From positions 1 through 32,084 of the forward strand of contig VYCQ01000039.1 in the NCBI GenBank assembly GCA_009843865.1: a DNA stretch of 32,084 nt, written 5' to 3'. Numbering within the stretch: the first letter of the stretch is position 1; every line of letters starts with the position of its first letter. A model generated the notes under the pieces. The model was not told the origin of the DNA. It did no database searches and saw only the letters and a program-made list of their open reading frames with translations. Positions 7,945 through 15,399 of this stretch are shown one piece after another. Position numbers and translations under genes: made by a program. This stretch comes from Acidimicrobiia bacterium. GTDB lineage: Bacteria > Actinomycetota > Acidimicrobiia > Acidimicrobiales > Bin134.

Positions 7945-8871
7945 TTAGCGCCGTGGATTGCGGCGACGTAAGCGTTTTGAATAAACCTCTAGTTGTTTAC
8001 GTTGTTTAGAAGACAGGCTATCTAAACCTTCGCTAGCAACTTGATCCAAGAGCGCGTCTACCTCTGGGCTGGTTGGCTCCTCCGGTGCCAAAACAACACG
8101 AAGATGCTGATCTCGGCTTCGTCTACGAGTTGAACTAACTCTTCGTGCTCGAGCAGTAGAACGATCGACGCTTAAAAACAACGACAACTTAGGAACCCAT
8201 GAAAGCTGCGTGGCAAAGCCAAAAGAACGAATGCCAAGCAGCGCTACAGCCACAGTGCAAATCAGCACTACCAACAAATACTCATCACGCCGGGCAATAG
8301 CTTGCAAGACATCCAACCCCAAGATCACCACCACAATCACCCAACCAGGTATACCAGGCCAAAATCGGACATTAGAAAAGTGTGCTACAAACGCAACCAG
8401 CACCCCCACCTCCACCATCCGCAATCCCGTTACCCAACCTTCTATACCGCTTATGGCCTCCACCACGGTCACGATCACCGCGGGCACAATCGTGAGAAAG
8501 ATCAAAAACAACGCGAACCGCCAACGACCTAGCATCCTCTCTAGCTGATTGCCCAACATATAAAAAATGGCCAACAAAATAATCGTCCAAATACTAGGTT
8601 GATTAGGAATAGGCCATGTACACAGCCTCCACAAATCGCCTTCTAAAACGCTACCAACACTAAACCCATCCGAAACAAGGGCTAAATGCCTAAACAAAGG
8701 TCCGTAAACACCCTCAACCGCCCAAACAATCATGGAAATCACACCTAGGCCCACCACAAAAACAGTGGTTGACACACCATAATTGCCGATGCGAAACCAA
8801 CAATCCTCACTATGACCGTAACGTGGCTGATAATTCATAACGACAGGTGGCCTGCTAAGAACACATGACAT
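7945..8871 (-). CDS. Rhomboid-like membrane protein lacking the catalytic serine
   Basis: Polytopic membrane protein with about six hydrophobic segments (roughly residues 33-52, 93-110, 117-138, 150-166, 177-192 and 198-214). The rhomboid loop/TM2 signature is visible: GDLWRLCTWPI, then FYMLGNQLERMLGRWRFALFL. The GxSG active-site motif expected in TM4 is absent, so it is probably not a protease. The cytoplasmic C terminus (about 262-303) resembles the DUF6576 tail of many rhomboid family proteins. The start is ambiguous: the ATG at 8871 and an in-frame ATG at 8838 are both possible and neither has a good ribosome site. It is first in a likely two-gene unit with kamA. Function is unknown. Confidence 0.78.
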   Translation of the reverse strand: MSCVLSRPPVVMNYQPRYGHSEDCWFRIGNYGVSTTVFVVGLGVISMIVWAVEGVYGPLFRHLALVSDGFSVGSVLEGDLWRLCTWPIPNQPSIWTIILLAIFYMLGNQLERMLGRWRFALFLIFLTIVPAVIVTVVEAISGIEGWVTGLRMVEVGVLVAFVAHFSNVRFWPGIPGWVIVVVILGLDVLQAIARRDEYLLVVLICTVAVALLGIRSFGFATQLSWVPKLSLFLSVDRSTARARRVSSTRRRSRDQHLRVVLAPEEPTSPEVDALLDQVASEGLDSLSSKQRKQLEVYSKRLRRRNPRR

Positions 8872-8962
8872 ACACCCGTCTTTGGGGTAAAAGCTACATA
8901 GTGTCCGACCATACCCCGATGAGATTAGTCACTACGCTACGAGATCTGCGAAGCGCTCACGA

Positions 8963-10051
8963 TTACTGGCTAAGTATGCCGCTTCTTTGAATGATGGCTT
9001 CGGTTACTTCAAACCCACCTCCTAAAGCATCAAAATCTACCGACCCAATAGACAAAGCCGTAAGCGGTACTAAGGCAGAGTTGGATTTAACGCCATCTGC
9101 TAGCGGATACTCAAAAGTGTGACGAGTGAAATAGCTCTGCGCTGAAGGCGACAGCAAATAGGCGATGAGGCTCTGTGCGGCCTCTTTGTCATCGACATTG
9201 CTTGTCATCGTGGCAGCAGTAATAATAAGAAGCGACCCGATATCTTGATCGTCTAGATCATAATTAGCAGCGTTGTGGGCTTGACCTGAAGCCTCGGCAT
9301 CACTAGCCAAGCGATAATTGTAATAGTGGTTTACCAAGCCCATGTCGATTTCGCCACGAGCCACAGCCTCCACAATGGCCACATTATTGGAGTAGTAACG
9401 GGCATCATTATCTACCATGTCAGCAAGCCACTGAGTAGCTACATCATTGCCGTATTGATCCCGAAATACCGTAAACCAATCTACAAAAGACCCGTTAGTA
9501 GCAGGTATAGCCACTCGTCCATTCCACATGGGATCGGTTAGCTCAAACACCGAGCTTGGCAGCTCAAAAGCTGGTACCGTCTCGGTGTTATGTACCAATA
9601 CCCGCTTGCGACCCGAAAAGCCGATCCAAGTGCCCTTATCGCCCCTAAAACTCTCATCCACCAAATCCAATACGCTGTTATCCATGATGGTCAGCAAGCC
9701 CTTTGATTCCAAAAACCCTACTGGTCCAGGTGAACGCGAGATGTACACATCAGCTTCTGTGCGATCTCCTTCCTCGTCAATCAACAACGCTAAATCGGTA
9801 GATGACCCCCAACGCACCTGTATCGAAATCCCACTCTCACAGGCAAACGCATCTAGTACCGGTTTAATGAGGTTCTCGCTGCGTCCCGAATAAACAGTGA
9901 CACTACCAGCGTTATTATCGGCACAATTACCATCATAAATTGTTGCTGCAAGGCCCTCTAGCTTCTCACCGTCGTCGCCTCCACAAGATGCAACTACAAC
10001 AACGAACACAACCAACAAAGCAACAACACGCATGCGCAGTACGGTTTTCAT
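8963..10051 (-). CDS. Iron(III) ABC transporter substrate-binding lipoprotein
   Basis: Extracytoplasmic solute-binding protein of the FbpA/FutA ferric-iron family. A lipoprotein signal peptide ends in a lipobox with Cys23 as the probable lipid anchor (VVASC). Family features include VTVYSGRSE (52-60), ADVYISRSPGPVGFLES (100-116) and the tyrosine-rich NHYYNYR (241-247), where FbpA-type proteins coordinate iron through paired tyrosines. Length is 362 residues. No permease or ATPase gene lies beside it, so it is either an orphan binding protein serving a distant transporter or the remaining part of an operon. It has a strong-looking promoter and almost no leader. Binding of another anion or metal cannot be excluded. 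Confidence 0.87.
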   Translation of the reverse strand: MKTVLRMRVVALLVVFVVVVASCGGDDGEKLEGLAATIYDGNCADNNAGSVTVYSGRSENLIKPVLDAFACESGISIQVRWGSSTDLALLIDEEGDRTEADVYISRSPGPVGFLESKGLLTIMDNSVLDLVDESFRGDKGTWIGFSGRKRVLVHNTETVPAFELPSSVFELTDPMWNGRVAIPATNGSFVDWFTVFRDQYGNDVATQWLADMVDNDARYYSNNVAIVEAVARGEIDMGLVNHYYNYRLASDAEASGQAHNAANYDLDDQDIGSLLIITAATMTSNVDDKEAAQSLIAYLLSPSAQSYFTRHTFEYPLADGVKSNSALVPLTALSIGSVDFDALGGGFEVTEAIIQRSGILSQ

Positions 10052-10061
10052 GAAAATAAAA

Positions 10062-10088
10062 ATTATAGGCAGTGCTCTATTTTGTCAA
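10062..10088 (-). promoter_or_regulatory. Consensus-like promoter for the iron-binding lipoprotein gene
   Basis: On the minus strand, a perfect TTGACA (10088-10083) and a perfect TATAAT (10067-10062) are separated by 15 bases, slightly short. The ATG begins only 11 bases past the -10 box, leaving a leader of a few bases, with no Shine-Dalgarno. The region is shared with the divergent sigma factor gene. I saw no convincing DtxR- or Fur-type operator. Confidence 0.6.
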
Positions 10089-10192
10089 GTTATCTTAATA
10101 TAGTTTATAAAGCTATGCTTACTTACTCTTGCTGATTGAAAATCGTAACCACTTACGGGACGGCGATGGCTAAGCACTAAAATCTTGGCGAC

Positions 10193-10759
10193 ATGGCCAA
10201 CCAAGCTACTTTTTCTGATCAAGCCATGATCTACATGGACCAGCTCTACTCGGCTGCTCGGCGCATGACCCGTAATGTTGCTGATGCTGAGGATCTAGTA
10301 CAAGAAACCTACCTACGCGCCTACCGAGGATTTAGCAACTTTAAGGAAGGCACCAACCTTCGAGCCTGGCTTTTCCGCATTCTTACCAACGCTTTTATCA
10401 ACTCCTACCGCAGCAAGCAACGCAAACCCCAATCAGTAAACTTAGATCACACAGAAGACCTTTACATGCACCAAAAGCTCGGGAGCAACATTCAAAAGGC
10501 TCTTAACATCAGTGCCGAAGAGGTGCTGATGGAATCCATCACCGAGACGGAAATCGTGCAAGCTCTGGAATCACTACCTGAAGAATATCGCATAACCGTC
10601 TTGTTAGCCGATGTAGAAGGATTTGCCTATAAAGAAGTTGCCGAAATCCTAGAGGTTCCTATTGGCACGGTCATGAGTAGGCTGCACCGTGGAAGAAAAA
10701 CACTACAAAAACGGTTATCTGAATTCGGAAAGACTCGAGGTTATGTTGCAATCAAATAA
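10193..10759 (+). CDS. Sigma-70 family factor, ECF type, SigR/SigH-like
   Basis: RNA polymerase sigma factor of the extracytoplasmic-function class. Region 2 spans about residues 13-80 and contains [17 protein letters not shown] and [19 protein letters not shown], very close to actinobacterial SigR/SigH, which govern the thiol-oxidative stress response. Region 4 (about 121-173) has the helix-turn-helix [22 protein letters not shown]. The 188-residue length is normal. A gene for a small Cys/His protein follows after 17 bases and is probably its anti-sigma, supporting redox control. The ATG at 10193 lies close behind a TAAAAT box (10178-10183), so the message may be nearly leaderless. In mycobacteria a different sigma gene (sigM) lies near trxB; this one is separated from trxB by the Tad operon. 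Confidence 0.9.
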   Translation: MANQATFSDQAMIYMDQLYSAARRMTRNVADAEDLVQETYLRAYRGFSNFKEGTNLRAWLFRILTNAFINSYRSKQRKPQSVNLDHTEDLYMHQKLGSNIQKALNISAEEVLMESITETEIVQALESLPEEYRITVLLADVEGFAYKEVAEILEVPIGTVMSRLHRGRKTLQKRLSEFGKTRGYVAIK

Positions 10760-10776
10760 ACATCCAAAGAACTCAG

Positions 10777-11061
10777 ATGAATAGCAGCGGAGGCTGCGCG
10801 GGGCGGCCTGATCAATGTGAGTTCTCACGCCACCTCATCTCTAGTGCGCTTGACGGACAACCCACCTTGGCAATCATCAATCATGTACGCATGGAGTTAA
10901 GCAATTGTACAGCATGTATGCAGATTCTCGAAGTAGAAATTCAATATAAACTTGCTATGAGTCAAGCCTGTCGTGAGTCCGCTCCTGAGTCATTGCAAAT
11001 CCGCATTAGCGAAAGCCTACAACGGATTGTGTTGGACGACCTAGAAATTTCTGATTTTTAA
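10777..11061 (+). CDS. Putative zinc-binding anti-sigma factor with an atypical ZAS motif
   Basis: Small protein (94 residues) directly downstream of the SigR-like gene, where RsrA-type anti-sigma factors normally sit. RsrA holds its sigma factor through a zinc site of one upstream Cys plus HxxxCxxC and releases it when thiols are oxidised. Here Cys44 and Cys47 form CxxC and Cys14 could be the upstream ligand, but the residue four before Cys44 is Glu40 instead of His; the nearest histidine, His36, is four residues further away. The motif is thus HxxxxxxxCxxC. Zinc binding and redox switching may be altered, or the alignment may be looser than assumed. The assignment rests on position plus the partial motif. 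Confidence 0.65.
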   Translation: MNSSGGCAGRPDQCEFSRHLISSALDGQPTLAIINHVRMELSNCTACMQILEVEIQYKLAMSQACRESAPESLQIRISESLQRIVLDDLEISDF

Positions 11062-11120
11062 TCCCTTGCATTACCTAATTTGCTTAGAAATTGCTACAAA
11101 AAGTGGCCTAAGGTGAGCTT

Positions 11121-11297
11121 GTGGACATAACAGCGGCAGTTATATGGCACTGGTGGATTGGTTTAGCAATTGTATTAGGCGTGCTCCCGTTGGTGATCGC
11201 CACCATCGTAGGCTATTTCGTGAGGGTAATCGCGCCTCGCTACAACACCCGCTATCAACGCCATGTGAGGTCCCACAACGTTGACGAACTGAAATAG
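11121..11297 (+). CDS. Small single-span membrane protein (58 residues)
   Basis: A GTG-started frame at 11121 with an AGGTGAG ribosome site just upstream (11111-11117) encodes 58 residues. A hydrophobic segment at about 10-35 (WHWWIGLAIVLGVLPLVIATIV) is followed by a basic tail rich in Arg, Tyr and His. The basic side suggests the C terminus faces the cytoplasm. It sits between the anti-sigma gene and the DUF2342 metalloprotease gene, 18 bases before the latter, and is probably co-transcribed. No family is recognised and no function is claimed. Confidence 0.6.
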   Translation: MDITAAVIWHWWIGLAIVLGVLPLVIATIVGYFVRVIAPRYNTRYQRHVRSHNVDELK

Positions 11298-11315
11298 AAA
11301 CAACGAGATCGACAG

Positions 11316-12425
11316 GTGATTACAAAAGCCGATCCAGTAGATTGGCATCTAGCTAAACGTGTAGCCAAAAGGGTTAGTGGGCATGAGCCTTTTCTTAACT
11401 CTTACCACTACCGCGAACTTGGCGCTGAACTAACCGACCTCACTGCTCAAGCTGAAGAACTAGTAGCAGCCGAAACAGGCTTGGTGTCAGCAACAGGACC
11501 AGCCCGAGCACAAGTAACCACCCGAGTTGGCTGGGTAGATGCAAACCTAGCCTCTTTTCAACGCCTACTGCGTCCACTTACCAACAAGATAGCCGAACGA
11601 ACCTCATCGTCGTGGATGGCTCCAGCAACCAAAAAAATAAGCGGGATCGAAATGGGTGCTGTGCTGGGTTGGATATCCACAAAAGTGCTAGGCCAATACG
11701 ACCTTTTAATCATTGAAGATGAACAACCCGAAGACCAAGACATGGTTTATTACGTGGGACCTAATTTAATAGCCTTAGAACGCAAGCATGATTTCGAACC
11801 ACAACAGTTCCGCCTATGGCTAGCACTACATGAAACCACTCATCGGGCCCAATTCACGGGTATCAGCTGGCTAAGGCCGTATTTCTTAGGCTTAGTGCAA
11901 GAGATCTTGAATACCGCTGAGCCAAATCTAGATCACTTCAAACAAGCAGCAAGGCAAGCTCTCCAAGCTCGTCACCGCGGTGAAGATCCCTTAATGAACG
12001 GTGGTCTACCCGGTCTCTTGGCCACACCTGAGCAAAAAAAGATACTAGACCAAATTGGCGGCATGATGAGCCTGCTAGAAGGTCATGGAGATATCACCAT
12101 GAACAGAGCTGGCGCTGATCGCATCCCCGATGCTGAGCGCTTTTCGCGGGTGCTGCACAACCGTCGCAGCTCCACCAAGGGCTTGGCCCGGCAACTTCAA
12201 CGACTTGTCGGAATCGAAGCCAAGCTCAATCAATATGCTGCTGGAGAGAACTTCATCACAGCCTTAGAAGCTCATAGCGGGCCTGAACTAATAAACCGAG
12301 CTTGGGAATCAGCCACACATCTGCCATCCATGACCGAAATAAACAACCCATCACAATGGATCGACAGAATCAGCTCAATAAATAAATCAAACGCTAAGCC
12401 CGCTCTAATCGCAACTAACAAGTGA
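11316..12425 (+). CDS. Zinc-dependent metalloprotease, DUF2342 family (F420-associated hypothetical)
   Basis: Actinobacterial protein of the DUF2342 zincin family, sometimes annotated as coenzyme F420 biosynthesis-associated because of its distribution; its substrate is unknown. The zinc motif HExxH is at residues 172-176 (HETTH), followed by RAQF, typical of the family. Length is 369 residues. There is no signal peptide, so it should be cytoplasmic. It starts with GTG at 11316 and its stop overlaps the tilS start in GTGA, so it is co-translated with tilS. The same gene order (DUF2342, tilS, hpt) occurs in mycobacteria, which supports both the identity and the actinobacterial origin. Confidence 0.88.
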   Translation: MITKADPVDWHLAKRVAKRVSGHEPFLNSYHYRELGAELTDLTAQAEELVAAETGLVSATGPARAQVTTRVGWVDANLASFQRLLRPLTNKIAERTSSSWMAPATKKISGIEMGAVLGWISTKVLGQYDLLIIEDEQPEDQDMVYYVGPNLIALERKHDFEPQQFRLWLALHETTHRAQFTGISWLRPYFLGLVQEILNTAEPNLDHFKQAARQALQARHRGEDPLMNGGLPGLLATPEQKKILDQIGGMMSLLEGHGDITMNRAGADRIPDAERFSRVLHNRRSSTKGLARQLQRLVGIEAKLNQYAAGENFITALEAHSGPELINRAWESATHLPSMTEINNPSQWIDRISSINKSNAKPALIATNK

Positions 12426-13291
12426 ACAACACAGTCACAGATCTGCTAGCACGTTGTAACTTCCCCCCTGCTGGAACACACCTGAGTTGCGCTGTATCAG
12501 GTGGACCTGACTCGTTAGCGTTGCTGGTGCTCGGCGCGCAAGCAGGGTGTGAAGTAACAGCCTGGCATGTTGATCACGGCCTGCGGCCCGACTCCAACAA
12601 AGATGCCGCGGTAGTAGCAGCAGCAGCTAATCGCTGGGGAGCTAAGTTTGTGGCATGCAAAGCTATATGTAAGCCCGGACCTAACCTAGAAAGCAGAGCG
12701 CGAGCTGCCCGCTATGAAGTATTACCCAAAGAGACATTCACCGGCCATACTGCTGACGATCAAGCCGAAACCGTGTTGTTAAACCTCATGCGCGGTGCTG
12801 CGGTAGATGGCCTAGCTGGAATGAATCCAAAACGACGACCGCTACTGCAACTACGCCGTCTAGAAACCCGCAACCTATGCAAATCGGTAGGGCTAAAACC
12901 AATACAGGATCCGTCCAATTTAAGCCTAATACATCGACGTAACCGCATCCGCCATGAGCTCTTGCCCCTGCTATGCAACATCGCCCAACGCGACATTGTG
13001 CCAGTGATCACTCGTAATGCCGCCATCCTAGGAAGTGTGCGAGATCTGTTAAACGAACTCGCTAACGATGTTGAACCCACCGATGCCAAAGCATTAGTTA
13101 AGATGCCTGAACCCCTTGCACAAGTAGTATTACGACGTTGGATTCAAGACACAACCCAAGCCGAACACCCCATTAATGCAGCCACCGTACAACGGGTACT
13201 GGCAGTTGCACGCAACGAAGCTCGTTCCACCGAGATTGGTTGCGGCTGGCGAGTCACCCGATCTTCACAACAGCTCGGCTTAAGCAAATAA
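12422..13291 (+). CDS. tilS: tRNA(Ile)-lysidine synthase
   Basis: ATP-dependent enzyme that attaches lysine to the wobble cytidine of the AUA-reading tRNA-Ile, changing its identity from Met to Ile. The PP-loop motif SGGPDS is at residues 26-31, and the family motifs HTADDQAETVLLNLMRG and RRNRIRHELLP follow. At 289 residues it is shorter than the E. coli enzyme and seems to keep only the catalytic domain plus a short following region, as is common in actinobacteria. The GTG start overlaps the upstream stop, so translation is coupled. hpt begins 21 bases after its stop. Confidence 0.93.
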   Translation: MNNTVTDLLARCNFPPAGTHLSCAVSGGPDSLALLVLGAQAGCEVTAWHVDHGLRPDSNKDAAVVAAAANRWGAKFVACKAICKPGPNLESRARAARYEVLPKETFTGHTADDQAETVLLNLMRGAAVDGLAGMNPKRRPLLQLRRLETRNLCKSVGLKPIQDPSNLSLIHRRNRIRHELLPLLCNIAQRDIVPVITRNAAILGSVRDLLNELANDVEPTDAKALVKMPEPLAQVVLRRWIQDTTQAEHPINAATVQRVLAVARNEARSTEIGCGWRVTRSSQQLGLSK

Positions 13292-13311
13292 GCAAAGCTA
13301 ATTTTTCCAAC

Positions 13312-13878
13312 ATGTCCAACGAGACAACCACAAACAACGACCAGCACCCCCAACCAGGACGAGTGCTAATCACTACCGAAGATCTGTCGAGATGCATCAC
13401 AGACCTAGGTGCCACCATCACTGAGAACTACAGGGGTCGCGCCCTCCTGCTAATCGGTGTACTCAAGGGTGCTTTCATGTTTATGGCAGACCTAGCTCGA
13501 ACAATAGACCTACCAGTGGAATTCGATTTTATGGCTGTGTCGTCTTATGGCAGCTCCACTCGCACCAGCGGAGTGGTTCGGATTGTCAAAGACCTTGACC
13601 TTGATCTAGCCGATCGCCATGTGCTCTTAGTAGAAGACATCATCGACAGCGGCCTAACGCTTAACTACCTTCGCAAGAACCTGCTAGCTCGCAATCCCGC
13701 CAGCTTGGAGGTTTGCGCCCTTTTGGTTCGCAAAGGATTGCAGCACGAAGACCTCAACCTGCGTTATATGGGCTTTGAAATTCCGCCTGACTTCGTAGTG
13801 GGCTATGGCCTAGATATCAACGAGCGCTATCGCCAACTTCCTTACATTTGTCAATACGGTTCACACAGCAGTATATAA
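13312..13878 (+). CDS. hpt: Hypoxanthine-guanine phosphoribosyltransferase
   Basis: Purine salvage enzyme converting hypoxanthine and guanine with PRPP to IMP and GMP. The PRPP-binding loop VLLVEDIIDSGLT is at residues 104-116, preceded by the conserved GVLKGAFMFMADL and the FMAVSSYG segment. The ATG at 13312 gives 188 residues, the usual length; an in-frame start 72 bases upstream would overlap tilS and add no conserved sequence. It follows tilS as in many bacteria. In relatives ftsH often comes next; here the Tad operon follows instead. Confidence 0.93.
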   Translation: MSNETTTNNDQHPQPGRVLITTEDLSRCITDLGATITENYRGRALLLIGVLKGAFMFMADLARTIDLPVEFDFMAVSSYGSSTRTSGVVRIVKDLDLDLADRHVLLVEDIIDSGLTLNYLRKNLLARNPASLEVCALLVRKGLQHEDLNLRYMGFEIPPDFVVGYGLDINERYRQLPYICQYGSHSSI

Positions 13879-13978
13879 AATTATCTGAAATATCTTTTGA
13901 TATCATCTCAGAGGTATAGTAGGTTAAGCCCTTCGGAGCATCATCAGGCTCCCGCCTCTACTCTATGGACAAAAGCCG
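13879..13978 (+). promoter_or_regulatory. Probable promoter region of the Tad operon
   Basis: This 100-base gap separates hpt from the Tad cluster. It holds a TATAGT -10-like box (13915-13920) without a clear -35, and a small hairpin with GGAGC (13935-13939) pairing with GCTCC (13948-13952). No strong terminator for hpt is visible. Since the following genes overlap or almost touch, their promoter most likely lies here. Confidence 0.35.
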
Positions 13979-14647
13979 ATGCCTACGGCAAGCGAGGATC
14001 GACCCCGCCAACTTCCATGGATTACGGCTGGATTAGCCATCACCCTCAGCACCGCCATCATCTTCGCCATTTGGGCATCATCACTCAGTGACCGCACCGC
14101 GGTAGCAGTTGCCAACCGAATCATCCCAGCAGGATCAAAAATCGCAGTTGACGACCTACGCTCTGTAGAAATGGCAGTGGGCCAAGGTGCTACCTATATC
14201 CCCATTACTGAGATTGATTCGCTTTTAGGCCATGTGGTTCAAACCAACATTGCTGAAGGTACGATTCTGCACCCTGGCTTAATATCCACACGATCTGCGA
14301 TTGGTGAAGATCAAGCAATAGCAGGTGTGATGCTAGATCCAGGTGAATATCCAGTTGCACATCTCAGCCCTGGGCAAACCGTCGGGGTTGTCTTAATTGA
14401 CAACCCCGACCTTACCAATAACAACCACTCATCCATAACCAAGGTTGTCGAAGCGCAAGTTGTTGAGGCAAACGTGTTACCTGACTCAACCCGAAAAGCA
14501 CTGTTTGTATCACTTTTGGCTTCCAAAAAAGATGCACAGCTAATCAGCCAAGCTGCTTTTAACAACGAAGTGCGCTTGATCTTGTTGTCACAAACAACAA
14601 CCAAGGCATCCGCCACGCAAAACGACATAACCAAAGACAAACCATGA
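13979..14647 (+). CDS. SAF-domain protein, CpaB/RcpC-like
   Basis: First gene of the Tad cluster. One membrane segment (about residues 15-33) precedes an extracytoplasmic SAF domain (about 41-105; VAVANRIIPAGSKIAVDDLRSVEM), as in the CpaB/RcpC pilus-assembly proteins. Secretin partners of CpaB are absent, as expected for a single-membrane cell, so the protein probably acts at the membrane/cell-wall face. Length is 222 residues. The ATG at 13979 is chosen because the membrane segment follows directly; an ATG at 13965 is out of frame. The stop overlaps the next start in ATGA. Confidence 0.8.
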   Translation: MPTASEDRPRQLPWITAGLAITLSTAIIFAIWASSLSDRTAVAVANRIIPAGSKIAVDDLRSVEMAVGQGATYIPITEIDSLLGHVVQTNIAEGTILHPGLISTRSAIGEDQAIAGVMLDPGEYPVAHLSPGQTVGVVLIDNPDLTNNNHSSITKVVEAQVVEANVLPDSTRKALFVSLLASKKDAQLISQAAFNNEVRLILLSQTTTKASATQNDITKDKP

Positions 14648-15390
14648 GCTTCATTGCCATTGGCAGCGCAAAGGCCAGCCCAGGCGCAACGAGTCTGGCC
14701 GTTGGACTCAGCTTGACTTGGCAAGCAACCACTAATCGCCAAGCAATGCTTATAGAAGCTGATGCCGACGGAGGTGTGATGGCAGCTCGTTTCGGCCTAG
14801 CTTCAAATCCATCCTTGCTAGAATTATCTGGCACAGCTCGCCACGAGTTATCGCTCCAAGGATTACAAACCAACTGCCAAATGTTGGCAGATCAAGTGCC
14901 TTGTTTGGTAGCTCCTGGGTGCGGAAACACAGTTTCATTGGTGCTGTCTTCTATGGCAACGCGCCTAGCTACTAGCTTCAGCCAATTTGGCGAACTAGAT
15001 GGAATAGCAGACATAGGGCGCATACGCTTAAACACCCAGTCAGCAAAGCTCATCGAGTGCTGCGACCTTTTAATAGTGGTTGCTAGGCCAGAATTTGAAC
15101 AGCTAGTGCCCTTGGTACACCTAGCGCGCACCCTACAAACCCAAAATATCCCCAGCGTCCTAGTGTGCATTGGAGATCGACCTTACCCCCCAGCAGAAAT
15201 GGCTAAAACCTCTGGATTAAACCTGCTAGGGGTGATGGCTCACGATTCTCGTGTGAATCAAGCTTTGCTCAGCGGCCTACCCGAACAAAGCCGATCCCAC
15301 CGCTTGTTGCTATGGCGCACTTTAAGCGAACTAGCTCAGCGCATTCAACAACGCCTCTCACGAGCATCTTCAAGCCGTGTCGCAGCCTAG
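14644..15390 (+). CDS. CpaE/TadZ-like ParA-family protein with degenerate P-loop
   Basis: MinD/ParA-fold protein in the position of CpaE/TadZ, which localise Tad machinery at the cell pole. The fold is suggested by the N-terminal strand and loop, an AMLIEADADGG segment (the usual D in switch I) and a later LLIVVARPEFEQL strand. The P-loop is degenerate: residues 7-17 read GSAKASPGATS where KGGVGKT is expected, so the conserved GK[ST] lysine is lost although the first lysine may persist. ATP hydrolysis may be reduced or absent. It overlaps the SAF gene by four bases and lies nine bases before the cpaF-like gene. Confidence 0.78.
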   Translation: MSFIAIGSAKASPGATSLAVGLSLTWQATTNRQAMLIEADADGGVMAARFGLASNPSLLELSGTARHELSLQGLQTNCQMLADQVPCLVAPGCGNTVSLVLSSMATRLATSFSQFGELDGIADIGRIRLNTQSAKLIECCDLLIVVARPEFEQLVPLVHLARTLQTQNIPSVLVCIGDRPYPPAEMAKTSGLNLLGVMAHDSRVNQALLSGLPEQSRSHRLLLWRTLSELAQRIQQRLSRASSSRVAA

Positions 15391-15399
15391 GAGTTAACC

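Noticed and set aside
8210-8548. Plus-strand frame opposite the rhomboid-like gene
   Set aside because: It is the complement of a membrane protein gene, with low-complexity Thr-rich translation and no ribosome site.
8884-8918. GGGGTA and TACCCC dyad upstream of the rhomboid-like gene
   Set aside because: Six-base arms over a loop of more than 20 bases are likely by chance; no link to a known operator.
8935-8955. Hairpin between the rhomboid-like and iron-binding genes
   Set aside because: The stem has mismatches and no run of T follows in the transcribed direction, so I do not call a terminator.
10082-10140. Possible iron-regulator (DtxR/Fur) box before the iron-binding gene
   Set aside because: The AT-rich sequence has no dyad close to either consensus.
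13879-13978. Possible tRNA or small RNA after hpt
   Set aside because: Only a five-pair stem is visible; no cloverleaf, no T-loop sequence.
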